Assembly (NCBI RefSeq): GCF_900141775.1
Contig: NZ_FSRI01000001.1
Span: 1,024,251-1,088,250 of the forward strand
Direction: 5' to 3'
DNA from: Salinivibrio sp. ES.052
GTDB taxonomy: Bacteria; Pseudomonadota; Gammaproteobacteria; Enterobacterales; Vibrionaceae
DNA length: 64,000 bases
Position numbers and translations under genes: made by a program. The notes under the pieces are model-generated. The model did no database searches. It was not told the DNA's origin and saw nothing but the letters and a program-made list of their open reading frames with translations. Below, piece after piece: positions 56,601-64,000 of the stretch (position 1 is its first letter; each line of letters opens with the position of its first letter).

Positions 56601-57398
56601 ATGTCCACCCAGTGTTTGCCTTTATCATCCATTCATGATTACGCTACGCGCTGGCGTAACGTACGATGGCTATTTACCGACGTAGATGACACCTTGACAT
56701 GGCAAGGTGAACTACCTTGGCAAACACTGAGGGCATTAGCAGATTTACGTCACGCAGGGATCCGTGTCGTACCGGTTACTGGTGCTTGTGCGGGGTGGTG
56801 TGATCATATAATCAATGCTTGGCCCATTGATGCCGTGATTGGTGAAAATGGTGGGGTTGTCATGTGGCATGAAAATGGCAAGCGGTACACTCGCGTTAAT
56901 GATGTCGCCCAGAAAGCTCAACCCGCATTGCTCGCCTGGGTTAGTCACCTACTGGATAGTTATCCCGAGAGAATGGTTACAACCGATCAACCGTACCGCC
57001 AATGTGAAGTGGCGATTGATATTGGCCAGCACACAACACGTGCGCCAGCGGCAGAAATCGATGCTTTGCTTTATGAACTCCATAAACACGGCGCGAATGC
57101 GACCGCCAGTTCGATTCATATCAATGCTTGGTTTGGCACACACAGTAAAAAGCAAGCGACGCTTAATTGGCTTTCTCGTTACAGTGTCACAAAAAAGCAA
57201 TCTCAACATCAGGTTGCCTTCATTGGCGATTCACGAAACGACAGTGAGATGTTTGCCCACTTTCCCCTGAGTGTGGGGGTTGCCAATATCGCACCACACC
57301 TTGAGGCATTAGACACCCCGCCGACTTGGATGACCGATGCACCCGGTGGATTGGGGTTTGCTGAGTTTGTTTCACACTGGTTATCAACCGGCCGATAA
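56601..57398 (+). CDS. HAD-IIB family phosphatase
   Basis: A 265-residue hydrolase. Motif I is FTDVDDTLTW (about 25-34), motif II PVTGA (about 63-67), and the late motif GDSRNDSEMFAHFPLSVGVAN (about 214-234). It resembles the mannosyl-3-phosphoglycerate/trehalose phosphatase branch. The ATG at 56601 follows AGGAG; an in-frame start at 56484 inside ugpC is rejected. It is 19 bases after ugpC and thus part of the operon. A role in removing phosphate from imported glycerol-3-phosphate or a related compound is possible but unproven. Confidence 0.88.
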   Translation: MSTQCLPLSSIHDYATRWRNVRWLFTDVDDTLTWQGELPWQTLRALADLRHAGIRVVPVTGACAGWCDHIINAWPIDAVIGENGGVVMWHENGKRYTRVNDVAQKAQPALLAWVSHLLDSYPERMVTTDQPYRQCEVAIDIGQHTTRAPAAEIDALLYELHKHGANATASSIHINAWFGTHSKKQATLNWLSRYSVTKKQSQHQVAFIGDSRNDSEMFAHFPLSVGVANIAPHLEALDTPPTWMTDAPGGLGFAEFVSHWLSTGR

Positions 57399-57591
57399 CA
57401 AAAGATAGATTCACACTAACTGAGCGCAACATCACAGCTTTTCTGCTACAGGGCTTTTTATATCAATGTGTTATTTAACTTTGTTGATGGCTCGTTCTAC
57501 AATGTCTGCGTTTTATCATGAGAATGATGCCCAAACCTCACTGTTTGCGCACCGCGCGCGGTTAGTGCGTATAATTATTAAGCGCAAACAC

Positions 57592-57610
57592 GATAACGAT
57601 TAGGATAATG
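57592..57610. promoter_or_regulatory. Possible Fur box over the ribosome site of the 173-aa gene
   Basis: GATAACGATTAGGATAATG matches 13 of 19 bases of the Fur consensus by my count. It overlaps the GGATAAT ribosome site of the next gene, an unusual place, so the match may be chance. Confidence 0.25.
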
Positions 57611-57612
57611 TT

Positions 57613-58134
57613 ATGAAACGCTATGCCCTTGCACTGGTAGCGGCCTTGTTGCCGATGATGTCACACGCGGCACCTGTAGAAAACGCAGATTGTTACTCGT
57701 CCAAGTATCATGACTATGTCGACGCATCAATTAACTGGTATCAAGCTTTGGTCGACATGACAGTTGAAAAAGATCCATCACTGGATGAGGTTGCCAACTG
57801 GTTCTTACATGGTCGCACAAACCACTTTAATCTTAATGCCCAAGCCTTTGACTATTACTTGAACAATGACAGCGCCAAGCTAAATTTAGACGCTCCCGTC
57901 GAATCATGGTTGCAGCTGACTCAGGATGATGTAAAAACATTGTCTCAAAGCTCTCTCCCTCCATCTTCACTTGCAAAAGCGGTTTTTGATTTTCGCCAAG
58001 GCGAAGCAATGGAAGGTAACTATGCACTACGCAGTGCCCTCGCCGACTTGCTCAGTCACCCGAAAGAAATTGACAAAGCACTAAACCAATACAACGACAA
58101 AATGGTCAGTATTAACCAGCGTCAATGCCAATAA
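57613..58134 (+). CDS. Exported hypothetical protein, 173 aa
   Basis: I do not recognise the family. A clear signal peptide (ALALVAALLPMMSHAAP, cut near residue 20) leads to a mature, mostly helical protein of about 153 residues with two cysteines, one near the mature N-terminus (ENADCYSS) and one near the end (QRQCQ). These could form a disulphide joining the ends. No lipobox is present, so the protein should be soluble in the periplasm. A hairpin at 58151-58174 probably ends its transcript. It lies between the ugp operon and panP. Confidence 0.75.
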   Translation: MKRYALALVAALLPMMSHAAPVENADCYSSKYHDYVDASINWYQALVDMTVEKDPSLDEVANWFLHGRTNHFNLNAQAFDYYLNNDSAKLNLDAPVESWLQLTQDDVKTLSQSSLPPSSLAKAVFDFRQGEAMEGNYALRSALADLLSHPKEIDKALNQYNDKMVSINQRQCQ

Positions 58135-58150
58135 ATCACCGCTCATGGAT

Positions 58151-58174
58151 CAGGGCCAGCAGAGGTTGGCCCTG
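58151..58174 (+). terminator. Hairpin after the 173-aa gene
   Basis: CAGGGCCA-GCAGAGGT-TGGCCCTG is a perfect 8-bp stem, 16 bases after the stop. The following sequence (TTCACG) is a weak T run. Confidence 0.65.
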
Positions 58175-58351
58175 TTCACGACCAGGTGCATTGTTTATGC
58201 TGCTTTTCGAGCCTATAACTAACAAAAAAGCCTGATGGTCTCGCATTTTTTTGCTATGTTGTGACCATTTTTCAGCAAGTGATCGAGTGTTCCCCTGACA
58301 TAATTAGGGTGATCACCGTTTGGACAGCTAAGCAGACAAAAGAAGAACGTC

Positions 58352-59998
58352 ATGGCAACACAGAACAAAGCCGCGGACGCCACACCGGAAACCTTACACC
58401 GGATTTTCACTGTTCCCGAAGCACCAGGTTCGACGCTCAGTCAAATTGAGCAGGAAATCTCGCAGAATCTTAATCGTTTTTTACAAAATCATATAACAGC
58501 CACTGAGCGTTCGCTGACTGACATTGAACGTGATTTTAGCGATCCTACCATTCCCGAAGATCCTACTTTCGTCTCCGATCATACCCAATACCTGCTTGAT
58601 AAACTGGTTGCTCAGTCAGTACATACTGCTTCACCACGGTTTATCGGTCATATGACTTCGGCGCTCCCGTATTTTTTAATGCCGCTCTCTAAAATTATGA
58701 TTGGCCTTAATCAAAATACGGTCAAAATAGAAACCTCTAAAGCGTTCACCCCCCTGGAACGTCAAGTACTAGGAATGCTGCATAATTTGATTTATCAGCA
58801 GGACGAAGCCTTCTATCAAAGCTGGATGCACAGTGCCAATCATTCACTGGGGGCGTTTTGCTCTGGCGGCACCGTGGCGAATATCACGGCTTTATGGGTG
58901 GCACGCAATAATGTGCTTAAACCTGAGGGCGATTTTCCTGGTATTAATAAAGCAGGCTTGTTTGGTGCGATGCGTCATTACGGGTATCGAGATCTCGCCA
59001 TCTTGGTCTCTGAGCGTGGACATTACTCATTAGGCAAAGCCGCCGATGTCCTCGGCATTGGCCGTGACCAGCTGATTTCTATTCCTGCCGATAACCAAAA
59101 CCGTATCTGTATCAATGCGCTAGAAGAAACCATTGAACAGCTGAATCAAGACAACATAAAGCCTGTCGCTATCGTAGGGGTTGCGGGGACCACAGAAACC
59201 GGCAGTATCGACCCACTAAACGCATTGGCCGATATTGCCGAGCGTGAAGGTATCCATTTCCATGTCGATGCCGCCTGGGGGGGGGCCACGTTAATGTCGA
59301 ATAACCAGCGCCATAAGCTGGCCGGTATTGAGCGTGCTGACTCGGTGACGATTGATGCACACAAACAGCTTTACGTGCCAATGGGGGCTGGGATGGTACT
59401 GTTTAAAGATCCCTCAGTCGTCGCATCGATTGAACATCATGCGGAGTATATTTTACGTAAAGGGGCGAAAGACTTAGGCAGTCATACATTAGAAGGTTCA
59501 CGAAGTGGTATGGCAATGTTGGTATTCGCCTGTATGAATATCATCTCCCGCCGTGGCTATGAGCTGTTGATTGATCAAAGTATCGATAAAGCGGCTGCGT
59601 TTGCCAAAATGGTTAGCCAACACCCGGATTTTGAGCTGATCTCAGAGCCAGAACTTTGTTTATTGACCTATCGCTTTGTCCCCGCTCGTGTGCAAGCGGC
59701 CCTTGCAGTGGCCAGTGAGGAACAAGTTGATTTAATCCATGATTTGCTTAATGACCTGACCAAATTTGTGCAAAAGCGCCAACGGGAATCAGGCCAAACG
59801 TTCGTCTCTCGCACACGTCTTACGCCAGAACAGTGGCAGCGTCGTACCACAACTGTGTTTAGAGTGGTACTGGCTAACCCATTAACTACACAAGAGATCC
59901 TTCACGAGGTATTAACTGAACAGGCGACGATCGCGCAAGAGAGTGAGTTCGCGTATCCACGCCTTATTACGTTGGCAGATAGTATTCTCAAAGGCTAG
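58352..59998 (+). CDS. panP: Pyridoxal-dependent aspartate 1-decarboxylase PanP
   Basis: A 548-residue PLP enzyme of the glutamate decarboxylase group II fold. The cofactor lysine is Lys338 in VTIDAHKQLYVPMGAGM, the cofactor-binding aspartate in FHVDAAWGGA (about 303-312), and CSGGTVANITALW (170-182) is the usual phosphate-binding region. PanP makes beta-alanine for pantothenate in Vibrio and relatives that lack PanD. The ATG at 58352 with AGAAGAAC upstream is clear. It is a single gene with its own terminator. Confidence 0.93.
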   Translation: MATQNKAADATPETLHRIFTVPEAPGSTLSQIEQEISQNLNRFLQNHITATERSLTDIERDFSDPTIPEDPTFVSDHTQYLLDKLVAQSVHTASPRFIGHMTSALPYFLMPLSKIMIGLNQNTVKIETSKAFTPLERQVLGMLHNLIYQQDEAFYQSWMHSANHSLGAFCSGGTVANITALWVARNNVLKPEGDFPGINKAGLFGAMRHYGYRDLAILVSERGHYSLGKAADVLGIGRDQLISIPADNQNRICINALEETIEQLNQDNIKPVAIVGVAGTTETGSIDPLNALADIAEREGIHFHVDAAWGGATLMSNNQRHKLAGIERADSVTIDAHKQLYVPMGAGMVLFKDPSVVASIEHHAEYILRKGAKDLGSHTLEGSRSGMAMLVFACMNIISRRGYELLIDQSIDKAAAFAKMVSQHPDFELISEPELCLLTYRFVPARVQAALAVASEEQVDLIHDLLNDLTKFVQKRQRESGQTFVSRTRLTPEQWQRRTTTVFRVVLANPLTTQEILHEVLTEQATIAQESEFAYPRLITLADSILKG

Positions 59999-60034
59999 TG
60001 CGCCACCGTTAGGTGCGCAACGATAAAGAAAAAT

Positions 60035-60065
60035 AAAGGCAGTCACATACAGTGGCTGCCTTTTT
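60035..60065 (+). terminator. Terminator of panP
   Basis: AAAGGCAGTCAC and GTGGCTGCCTTT pair over 12 bases with one wobble around a five-base loop, followed by T residues, 36 bases after the stop. Confidence 0.9.
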
Positions 60066-60124
60066 CATACTATTGGTTCTGCGTACTGGCTCCGTTCAGG
60101 TTACCTATTAACTCGGTTGCCCAG

Positions 60125-60568
60125 TCATTTGAGCGGCCCCGTTTTGGGTATATCGGTTGATTGTAAACAATGCGTCTGGCTCAAGGCAGCCTCGCGCTGA
60201 TGCTCAATGTCTAACTGAGCTTGCTGCCATTGCATCTGCACTTGTGACGCAGTCATCGAGCGGCCTGGCGTTGAAAACAAAAAGCGCTGCAAAGTATGAT
60301 CAAATTCAGCAACATTTTCTTGCTCGCTATACGCAATTCCCATTAATTCGAAGGCGCGCACTTTTTCTCGCTCTGTTCCAATCACAGTGTATCGCTGGGC
60401 CGTATCTAGCGTTTTATCATAGCGGCAATGAATGAGGTCTTGTTGTGCACCTCGTAATGCCTCGTTAAGGCCTATTGTGCTGTAATTGCGCCATAGATCC
60501 GACATTTTTGGCAATGAGCACCCGACCAAAAAAACCGACAAACACGCCGCAGCCATTATCTTAATCAT
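60125..60568 (-). CDS. Lipoprotein, unknown function
   Basis: A 147-residue protein with a lipoprotein signal: MIKIMAAACLSVFLVGC gives a lipidated cysteine at residue 17. The mature part is helical, including LRGAQQDLIHCRYDKTLDTAQRYTVIG and QMQWQQAQLDIEHQREAALSQTHC (two further cysteines). No named family is evident. I chose the ATG at 60568, after AGGAAAAAGTG; an in-frame start at 60595 would place extra residues before the signal. It is a single gene convergent with panP. Confidence 0.75.
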   Translation of the reverse strand: MIKIMAAACLSVFLVGCSLPKMSDLWRNYSTIGLNEALRGAQQDLIHCRYDKTLDTAQRYTVIGTEREKVRAFELMGIAYSEQENVAEFDHTLQRFLFSTPGRSMTASQVQMQWQQAQLDIEHQREAALSQTHCLQSTDIPKTGPLK

Positions 60569-60716
60569 CACTTTTTCCTGAGCTCTGCACGTCATGCGAC
60601 TCGTATATCAAAGACTGACTCGCTTATCAAAAACCCTAGCACCATGAGAACCTCTGCCGTCACGATAGCGGGCTTCCTATTATTAATTAACGGCGCCACG
60701 GCTTGTAACTTGAGAC

Positions 60717-61187
60717 TCAGTCACGCTTGCCAATCACCACTTCTCCTGATTGCTCAAACATGGCGACTTCTTTGCGACGACGACCGATTAAAATGGGTTT
60801 GTCGTCGTAAAATAAAAAATTCTTCCAATATTGCTTAAATACTCCCCATTGTGTTTCGACGATATTGTGCTTGTCGTAACAAAAGTAGACCGTGATATTG
60901 TCTTCCCAAGGAAAGTTGGACAAAAACTCCTCAGGAAGATTGTCATCGTTATCCCACGCTTGTTGCCAGACCAGCCGTTGGGTCCAGACGTTTTGATGGG
61001 TTGGCCAGTCTTGTTTGCCGAAATGATCCGGCGTTGGGCTATCTTTGCTGATAAACTCTTGCCATAACTGCGACGCGCGCATTTCAGTCATGGGTTTAAT
61101 CTCAGCAAGATCCTGCTCGGGAATAGGGAGAGATTGATGGGTAAAAATCCACTTTCTTTTGTATTCAGACAATGGGAGATAATTCAT
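60717..61187 (-). CDS. DUF2947-like protein
   Basis: A 156-residue soluble protein beginning MNYLPLSEYKRKWIFTHQSLP and containing KPMTEMRASQLWQEF and PWEDNITVYFCYDKHNIVETQWGVFKQYWKNFLFYDD. I recall this pattern from DUF2947, a family of marine gammaproteobacteria with no known function; the assignment is from memory. It is rich in tryptophan. An in-frame ATG at 61214 adds nine residues but has no ribosome site. It stands alone. Confidence 0.7.
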   Translation of the reverse strand: MNYLPLSEYKRKWIFTHQSLPIPEQDLAEIKPMTEMRASQLWQEFISKDSPTPDHFGKQDWPTHQNVWTQRLVWQQAWDNDDNLPEEFLSNFPWEDNITVYFCYDKHNIVETQWGVFKQYWKNFLFYDDKPILIGRRRKEVAMFEQSGEVVIGKRD

Positions 61188-61277
61188 GCTGCTCGTGGTA
61201 ATCGGCTTGGTCATGGGCGCAATTTTACCATAATTGCCACTGGGTTGTTACCAAGCGTAATAGAGAAGATAGAAACC

Positions 61278-61305
61278 AAAAACGGCAATGCGTGATACAT
61301 TGCCG
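61278..61305 (-). terminator. Terminator of the hutXZ transcript
   Basis: Minus-strand CGGCAATG-TATCACG-CATTGCCG is a perfect 8-bp stem followed by TTTTT, 20 bases after the hutZ stop. Confidence 0.9.
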
Positions 61306-61325
61306 CTAAGAAAGAACGCATCAGA

Positions 61326-61895
61326 TTAGCCGTTAATGGCGAGTTCATCGGTAGTTTGAATGTCGTTGTCTTCGCCGATTTTACGGTGGCCTTGATCAAG
61401 GTGCACCATATCAACAAAGTCGTCACTACCCACTTGAAACGCTTGACCAAACCCTTTTACATACAGGCCGTTTTCTGGCATCAAGCGGAAAAGACGGAAA
61501 TCTTCAAGCCCGCTTAGGTTGCCGATAATATCGCCAAACCGCGCTTTCAACGCATCAATACCGGCTTGCCAAGTCGCGGTGTTACGTTCCACCATTTCGG
61601 CACGTGCATCAAAGCTGAGACGTTGCCGAGCAAAAATCTGTTTCGCGCTCTCTTCATCTTCGATCATCATCAATGACAAGTTTGGGTTTTCTTGCAGGTT
61701 GCGTGCATGACGAGCGATGTCACTGATCAGGATATAAAAGCCATCTTCACGCTGAGCAAAAGGGGCATAACTCACATTGGGTTTGCCGTTCGCATCCAGT
61801 GTCGCAAGCTGCAATGTCCGGCAGTTTGCACGAAATTCTTTAATTTCAGGGCCAAGGCGGTTTTGCAGACGTTGTTGTTTCGTGGCTTGATCCAT
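61326..61895 (-). CDS. hutZ: Haem utilisation protein HutZ
   Basis: A 189-residue flavin-reductase-like split-barrel protein. ANCRTLQLATLDANGKPNVSYAPFAQREDGFYILISDIARHARNL (about 24-68) and the C-terminal HLDQGHRKIGE, with the likely haem-ligand histidine, match HutZ. In Vibrio cholerae HutZ degrades or handles imported haem in the cytoplasm. It is two bases downstream of hutX and ends the operon. Confidence 0.92.
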   Translation of the reverse strand: MDQATKQQRLQNRLGPEIKEFRANCRTLQLATLDANGKPNVSYAPFAQREDGFYILISDIARHARNLQENPNLSLMMIEDEESAKQIFARQRLSFDARAEMVERNTATWQAGIDALKARFGDIIGNLSGLEDFRLFRLMPENGLYVKGFGQAFQVGSDDFVDMVHLDQGHRKIGEDNDIQTTDELAING

Positions 61896-61897
61896 GA

Positions 61898-62434
61898 TTA
61901 TTGCTCCGATTCTGTGTGTTGTGAGGTCGCTAATTGCGTTTTTAGTTGATAAAAAGCATCAATTTGATGATCTAAAAGCTGACGCTTTTCGTCACGCCCG
62001 AGGTAGATCTTAAAAATCGAATCGCCTTGTTCTGTAAAAAACCCGATGTAATGGGTTGTCTTGCCGCGAAAGGGTTTGCTGACAAAGGCAATGCCCGCCA
62101 CGCGTTCTAATTTTAAGTGGCCATGCATTTCGCCGGGCTTACCCATTAAGTTGTAATAGCCGTAAGCGATTTTGCCTTTGGGAAACGGCGCTTTTACTTC
62201 AAAGATAGAGCCCCCGGAATGCACAATCGCCGTCACAGGGCCGCCCCATTCGGCCACCTGCATTAACACGGTTTCAGCATGTTTCCCATCGACCCAAGTT
62301 TGATAGTCCGCAGGCATGGCGCGTACCGCCTCGCCCTCACTCACACCCAGTGCGTTTGCCATATCAGCAGGCAATATGGAGGCATTGTCAGTCAGTAACG
62401 CGCTGACCTGCTCCGTTAACGTGGTGGTTGTCAT
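61898..62434 (-). CDS. hutX: Haem utilisation carrier HutX
   Basis: A 178-residue soluble protein of the HutX/ChuX fold. EWGGPVTAIVHSGGSIFEVKAPFPKGKIAYGYYNLMGKPGEMHGHL (about 82-127) and FVSKPFRGKTTHYIGFFTEQGDSIFKIYLGRDEKR are typical. HutX receives haem and passes it to HutZ. The ATG at 62434 has GGGAGTG upstream. It lies 92 bp after hutA and two bases before hutZ; hutW, which accompanies them in many Vibrio, is not here. Confidence 0.92.
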   Translation of the reverse strand: MTTTTLTEQVSALLTDNASILPADMANALGVSEGEAVRAMPADYQTWVDGKHAETVLMQVAEWGGPVTAIVHSGGSIFEVKAPFPKGKIAYGYYNLMGKPGEMHGHLKLERVAGIAFVSKPFRGKTTHYIGFFTEQGDSIFKIYLGRDEKRQLLDHQIDAFYQLKTQLATSQHTESEQ

Positions 62435-62526
62435 TGATCACTCCCAACCTATTTTTATTGTGGTTTGTTATTTCAGTGGGCAGGCGTTCACCTGCCCTTT
62501 GTACGGGGGGTAAAATTGCTAACGAG

Positions 62527-64000
62527 CTAAAATTGGTAACGAACATTAAATTTGATATCACGCCCAGGTGAAGCCACTTGCGCCCACGCTTGGGTGTATT
62601 GCTCGTCGGTTACGTTATCGATCGCTAAATCAAACTTCACACCATCCCAAGCGCCATTGGGACTGTAGCTTGCATACAAGTCCCACAGAGTGTAGCCGTC
62701 ATAAGTGTTGGCATCGTTAGTGTCGTTTTGATCTGCATAGTGGGATACGCGACCACCAATACTCACTGGTAACGTCGCAAGCGCATAATCGGTTTCCGCG
62801 ACAAACTTGTGGGCTGGGATGTTATCGAGATAACTGCCCGTCTCTTTGTCTTTCCCTTCAGTTTGGCTGTAACTTAGATTATTGGTAAAGCCACCAAGTT
62901 GGTGATGAAGGCTTAGCTCGACGCCTTCAAGCTTGGCATCTTGAACGTTTTCACGCGTTGTTGTGCCGCCCATGAAGTCAACGTTCATATCAATAAAATC
63001 GTCAACATCGTTACGGAAGAGGCGCACATCAACATAGGCGTTATCGAAATAGCTCGTCGGAGTAAACTGGTACGTGATGGCTAATTCTTTGTTAGCACTG
63101 TGCTCGGGTTTCAAGTCCGGATTAGGGACAAATTGGTTAATCCCCATGCGAGTAATAAAGTGAGTACCACTGGCATACATTTCTTCTAAACTAGGTGCAC
63201 GAAATGCTTCGCGATAGCTGGCAGTCAATGCTAGCTGTTTGGTCGCATTCCATGTTAATGCCGTCGACGGGGACCACGCATGATCGCGGCTCTCACTATC
63301 CAGTGATGTCGGTCGATTATCTTCACCTTTGTATGAGTCAAATCGAACACCCGCTTGCCAGCGAAATTGGTCTAATACAGGAATATTTATTTGACCAAAT
63401 GCACCTAAACTTTCTGCATTTGCATCTTGTCCTGCCGGACGCTCTCCAGGTGCACTACTGTCATCACGTTTCGTTTCATAACTATCGCGATATAAATCCA
63501 GACCTGTAATTAAATCAGTATCTTTTATGTTGGACGTGTTCGTGATAGAGAAACCTATGGTCTGGGTCTCATTATTGTCACGTTCTTGCGATGCAACACG
63601 ATGCTCTTTCATCTCAGTATTATTAAAATACAACTGAGAGTTAATATCGATCCAATGACTGGTGGGACTATAATCGTAGGCAACGGAAAGGCTCTGATCC
63701 CGTGTTTCCCGGTATACTAACGGATAATAACTTGACGGCTCTTTGACTGAGGGATTTGATGGAGACATATCATCAAGCTCGCCTTGACGAGCAGTAAACG
63801 TCCATCGATGATCTAAAGATGGTGTATAGGTTAGTTTCGCAAACCCACCTTTTTCTCTCTCCGCAGAATAAGATAAGGTTTTACCATTACCCAGTTGGTT
63901 ATCGTCGGCATCGTGGTAGTAGCTTTGTACCAACCAATCAACCGCCTCCGAGCGTCCAAACACCGCGCCGCTTGTGCGTGAGGCATTATTGTTGCTGTGG
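62527..64000 (-). CDS. hutA: TonB-dependent haem receptor HutA (partial, N-terminus beyond right edge)
   Basis: 491 residues of the C-terminal part of an outer membrane receptor. The frame is open to base 64000, so the signal peptide, TonB box and most of the plug lie outside. Visible features are alternating beta-barrel strands, the TonB-receptor pattern ALTASYREAFRAPSLEEMYASGTHF with NPDLKPEHSANKELAITYQF, and the closing YDGYTLWDLYASYSPNG and terminal NVRYQF, an outer membrane aromatic end. The link to hutX and hutZ points to haem as the substrate. Confidence 0.9.
   Translation of the reverse strand, partial: HSNNNASRTSGAVFGRSEAVDWLVQSYYHDADDNQLGNGKTLSYSAEREKGGFAKLTYTPSLDHRWTFTARQGELDDMSPSNPSVKEPSSYYPLVYRETRDQSLSVAYDYSPTSHWIDINSQLYFNNTEMKEHRVASQERDNNETQTIGFSITNTSNIKDTDLITGLDLYRDSYETKRDDSSAPGERPAGQDANAESLGAFGQINIPVLDQFRWQAGVRFDSYKGEDNRPTSLDSESRDHAWSPSTALTWNATKQLALTASYREAFRAPSLEEMYASGTHFITRMGINQFVPNPDLKPEHSANKELAITYQFTPTSYFDNAYVDVRLFRNDVDDFIDMNVDFMGGTTTRENVQDAKLEGVELSLHHQLGGFTNNLSYSQTEGKDKETGSYLDNIPAHKFVAETDYALATLPVSIGGRVSHYADQNDTNDANTYDGYTLWDLYASYSPNGAWDGVKFDLAIDNVTDEQYTQAWAQVASPGRDIKFNVRYQF

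Noticed and set aside
57511-57530. ATCAT/ATGAT repeat as a second Fur box
   Set aside because: Only five-base arms, and match to the Fur consensus is poor.

Overview
The window looks like an ordinary chromosomal segment of a gammaproteobacterium of the Vibrionaceae. The evidence is the infC-rpmI-rplT/thrS block, a srl (gut) operon very close to the enterobacterial one, the PanP-type aspartate decarboxylase, the HutX/HutZ/HutA haem genes, and a block of tRNA-Val(GAC) genes. The roughly even base composition would suit Salinivibrio, Grimontia or a similar genus, but that is inference. I saw no insertion sequence, prophage, integron or CRISPR array. Nearly every gene has an intact reading frame and a usual length.

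Layout. 1-2652 (minus): a tight four-gene cassette of methyltransferase, APH-fold kinase, a 96-residue unknown and a PhzF-fold isomerase that runs off the left edge. 2858-6065 (minus): thrS, infC (ATT start), rpmI and rplT, ending in a UUCG-loop terminator. 6321-13492 (plus): histidine utilisation, hutC then hutIGUH, with a solute-binding protein gene between and a perfect 22-bp operator before hutI. 13629-14498: fructosamine-kinase-like gene. 14533-18545 (minus): sorbitol PTS operon srlAEBDMR, with srlQ/gutQ divergent at 18871 and a shared regulatory region carrying a CRP site. 19946-25799: HAD phosphatase hxpB, a CPXCG protein, a norM-like MATE pump, a soluble FIST-MCP chemoreceptor and a DUF3080 lipoprotein. 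25948-26254: three tRNA-Val genes.

26496-31582 (minus): yidA, a NYN-domain protein, fhs and a Cache-type chemoreceptor. 31854-36563: ABC1 kinase, Gfo/Idh oxidoreductase, DUF3392 protein, cryptochrome DASH and a lipase-like hydrolase. 36696-44403: YjiH-type membrane protein, two unknown proteins, emrD, an ICMT-like methyltransferase, ribA, and a patatin/acetyltransferase pair. 44614-46795: two tiny membrane proteins, a YnhF-like peptide and MetS, with the NSS transporter that MetS partners. 47033-50455: a response regulator, sensor kinase and sugar-binding protein in one overlapping operon without permeases. 50541-57398: a complete ugp system (DeoR regulator and ugpQ on minus; ugpBAEC and a HAD phosphatase on plus). 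57613-61187: a secreted unknown, panP, a lipoprotein and a DUF2947-like protein. 61326-64000 (minus): haem uptake hutA (cut by the right edge), hutX and hutZ.

Functionally the window is rich in nutrient acquisition (histidine, sorbitol, glycerol-3-phosphate, neutral amino acids, haem) and in sensing (two chemoreceptors, one two-component system, several DeoR/GntR regulators). No single region is plainly a new defence or mobile system. The observations most worth following are the methyltransferase/kinase/PhzF cassette, the two-component system with an orphan binding protein, the soluble FIST-MCP receptor, the small membrane proteins, and several unassigned operator-like repeats.
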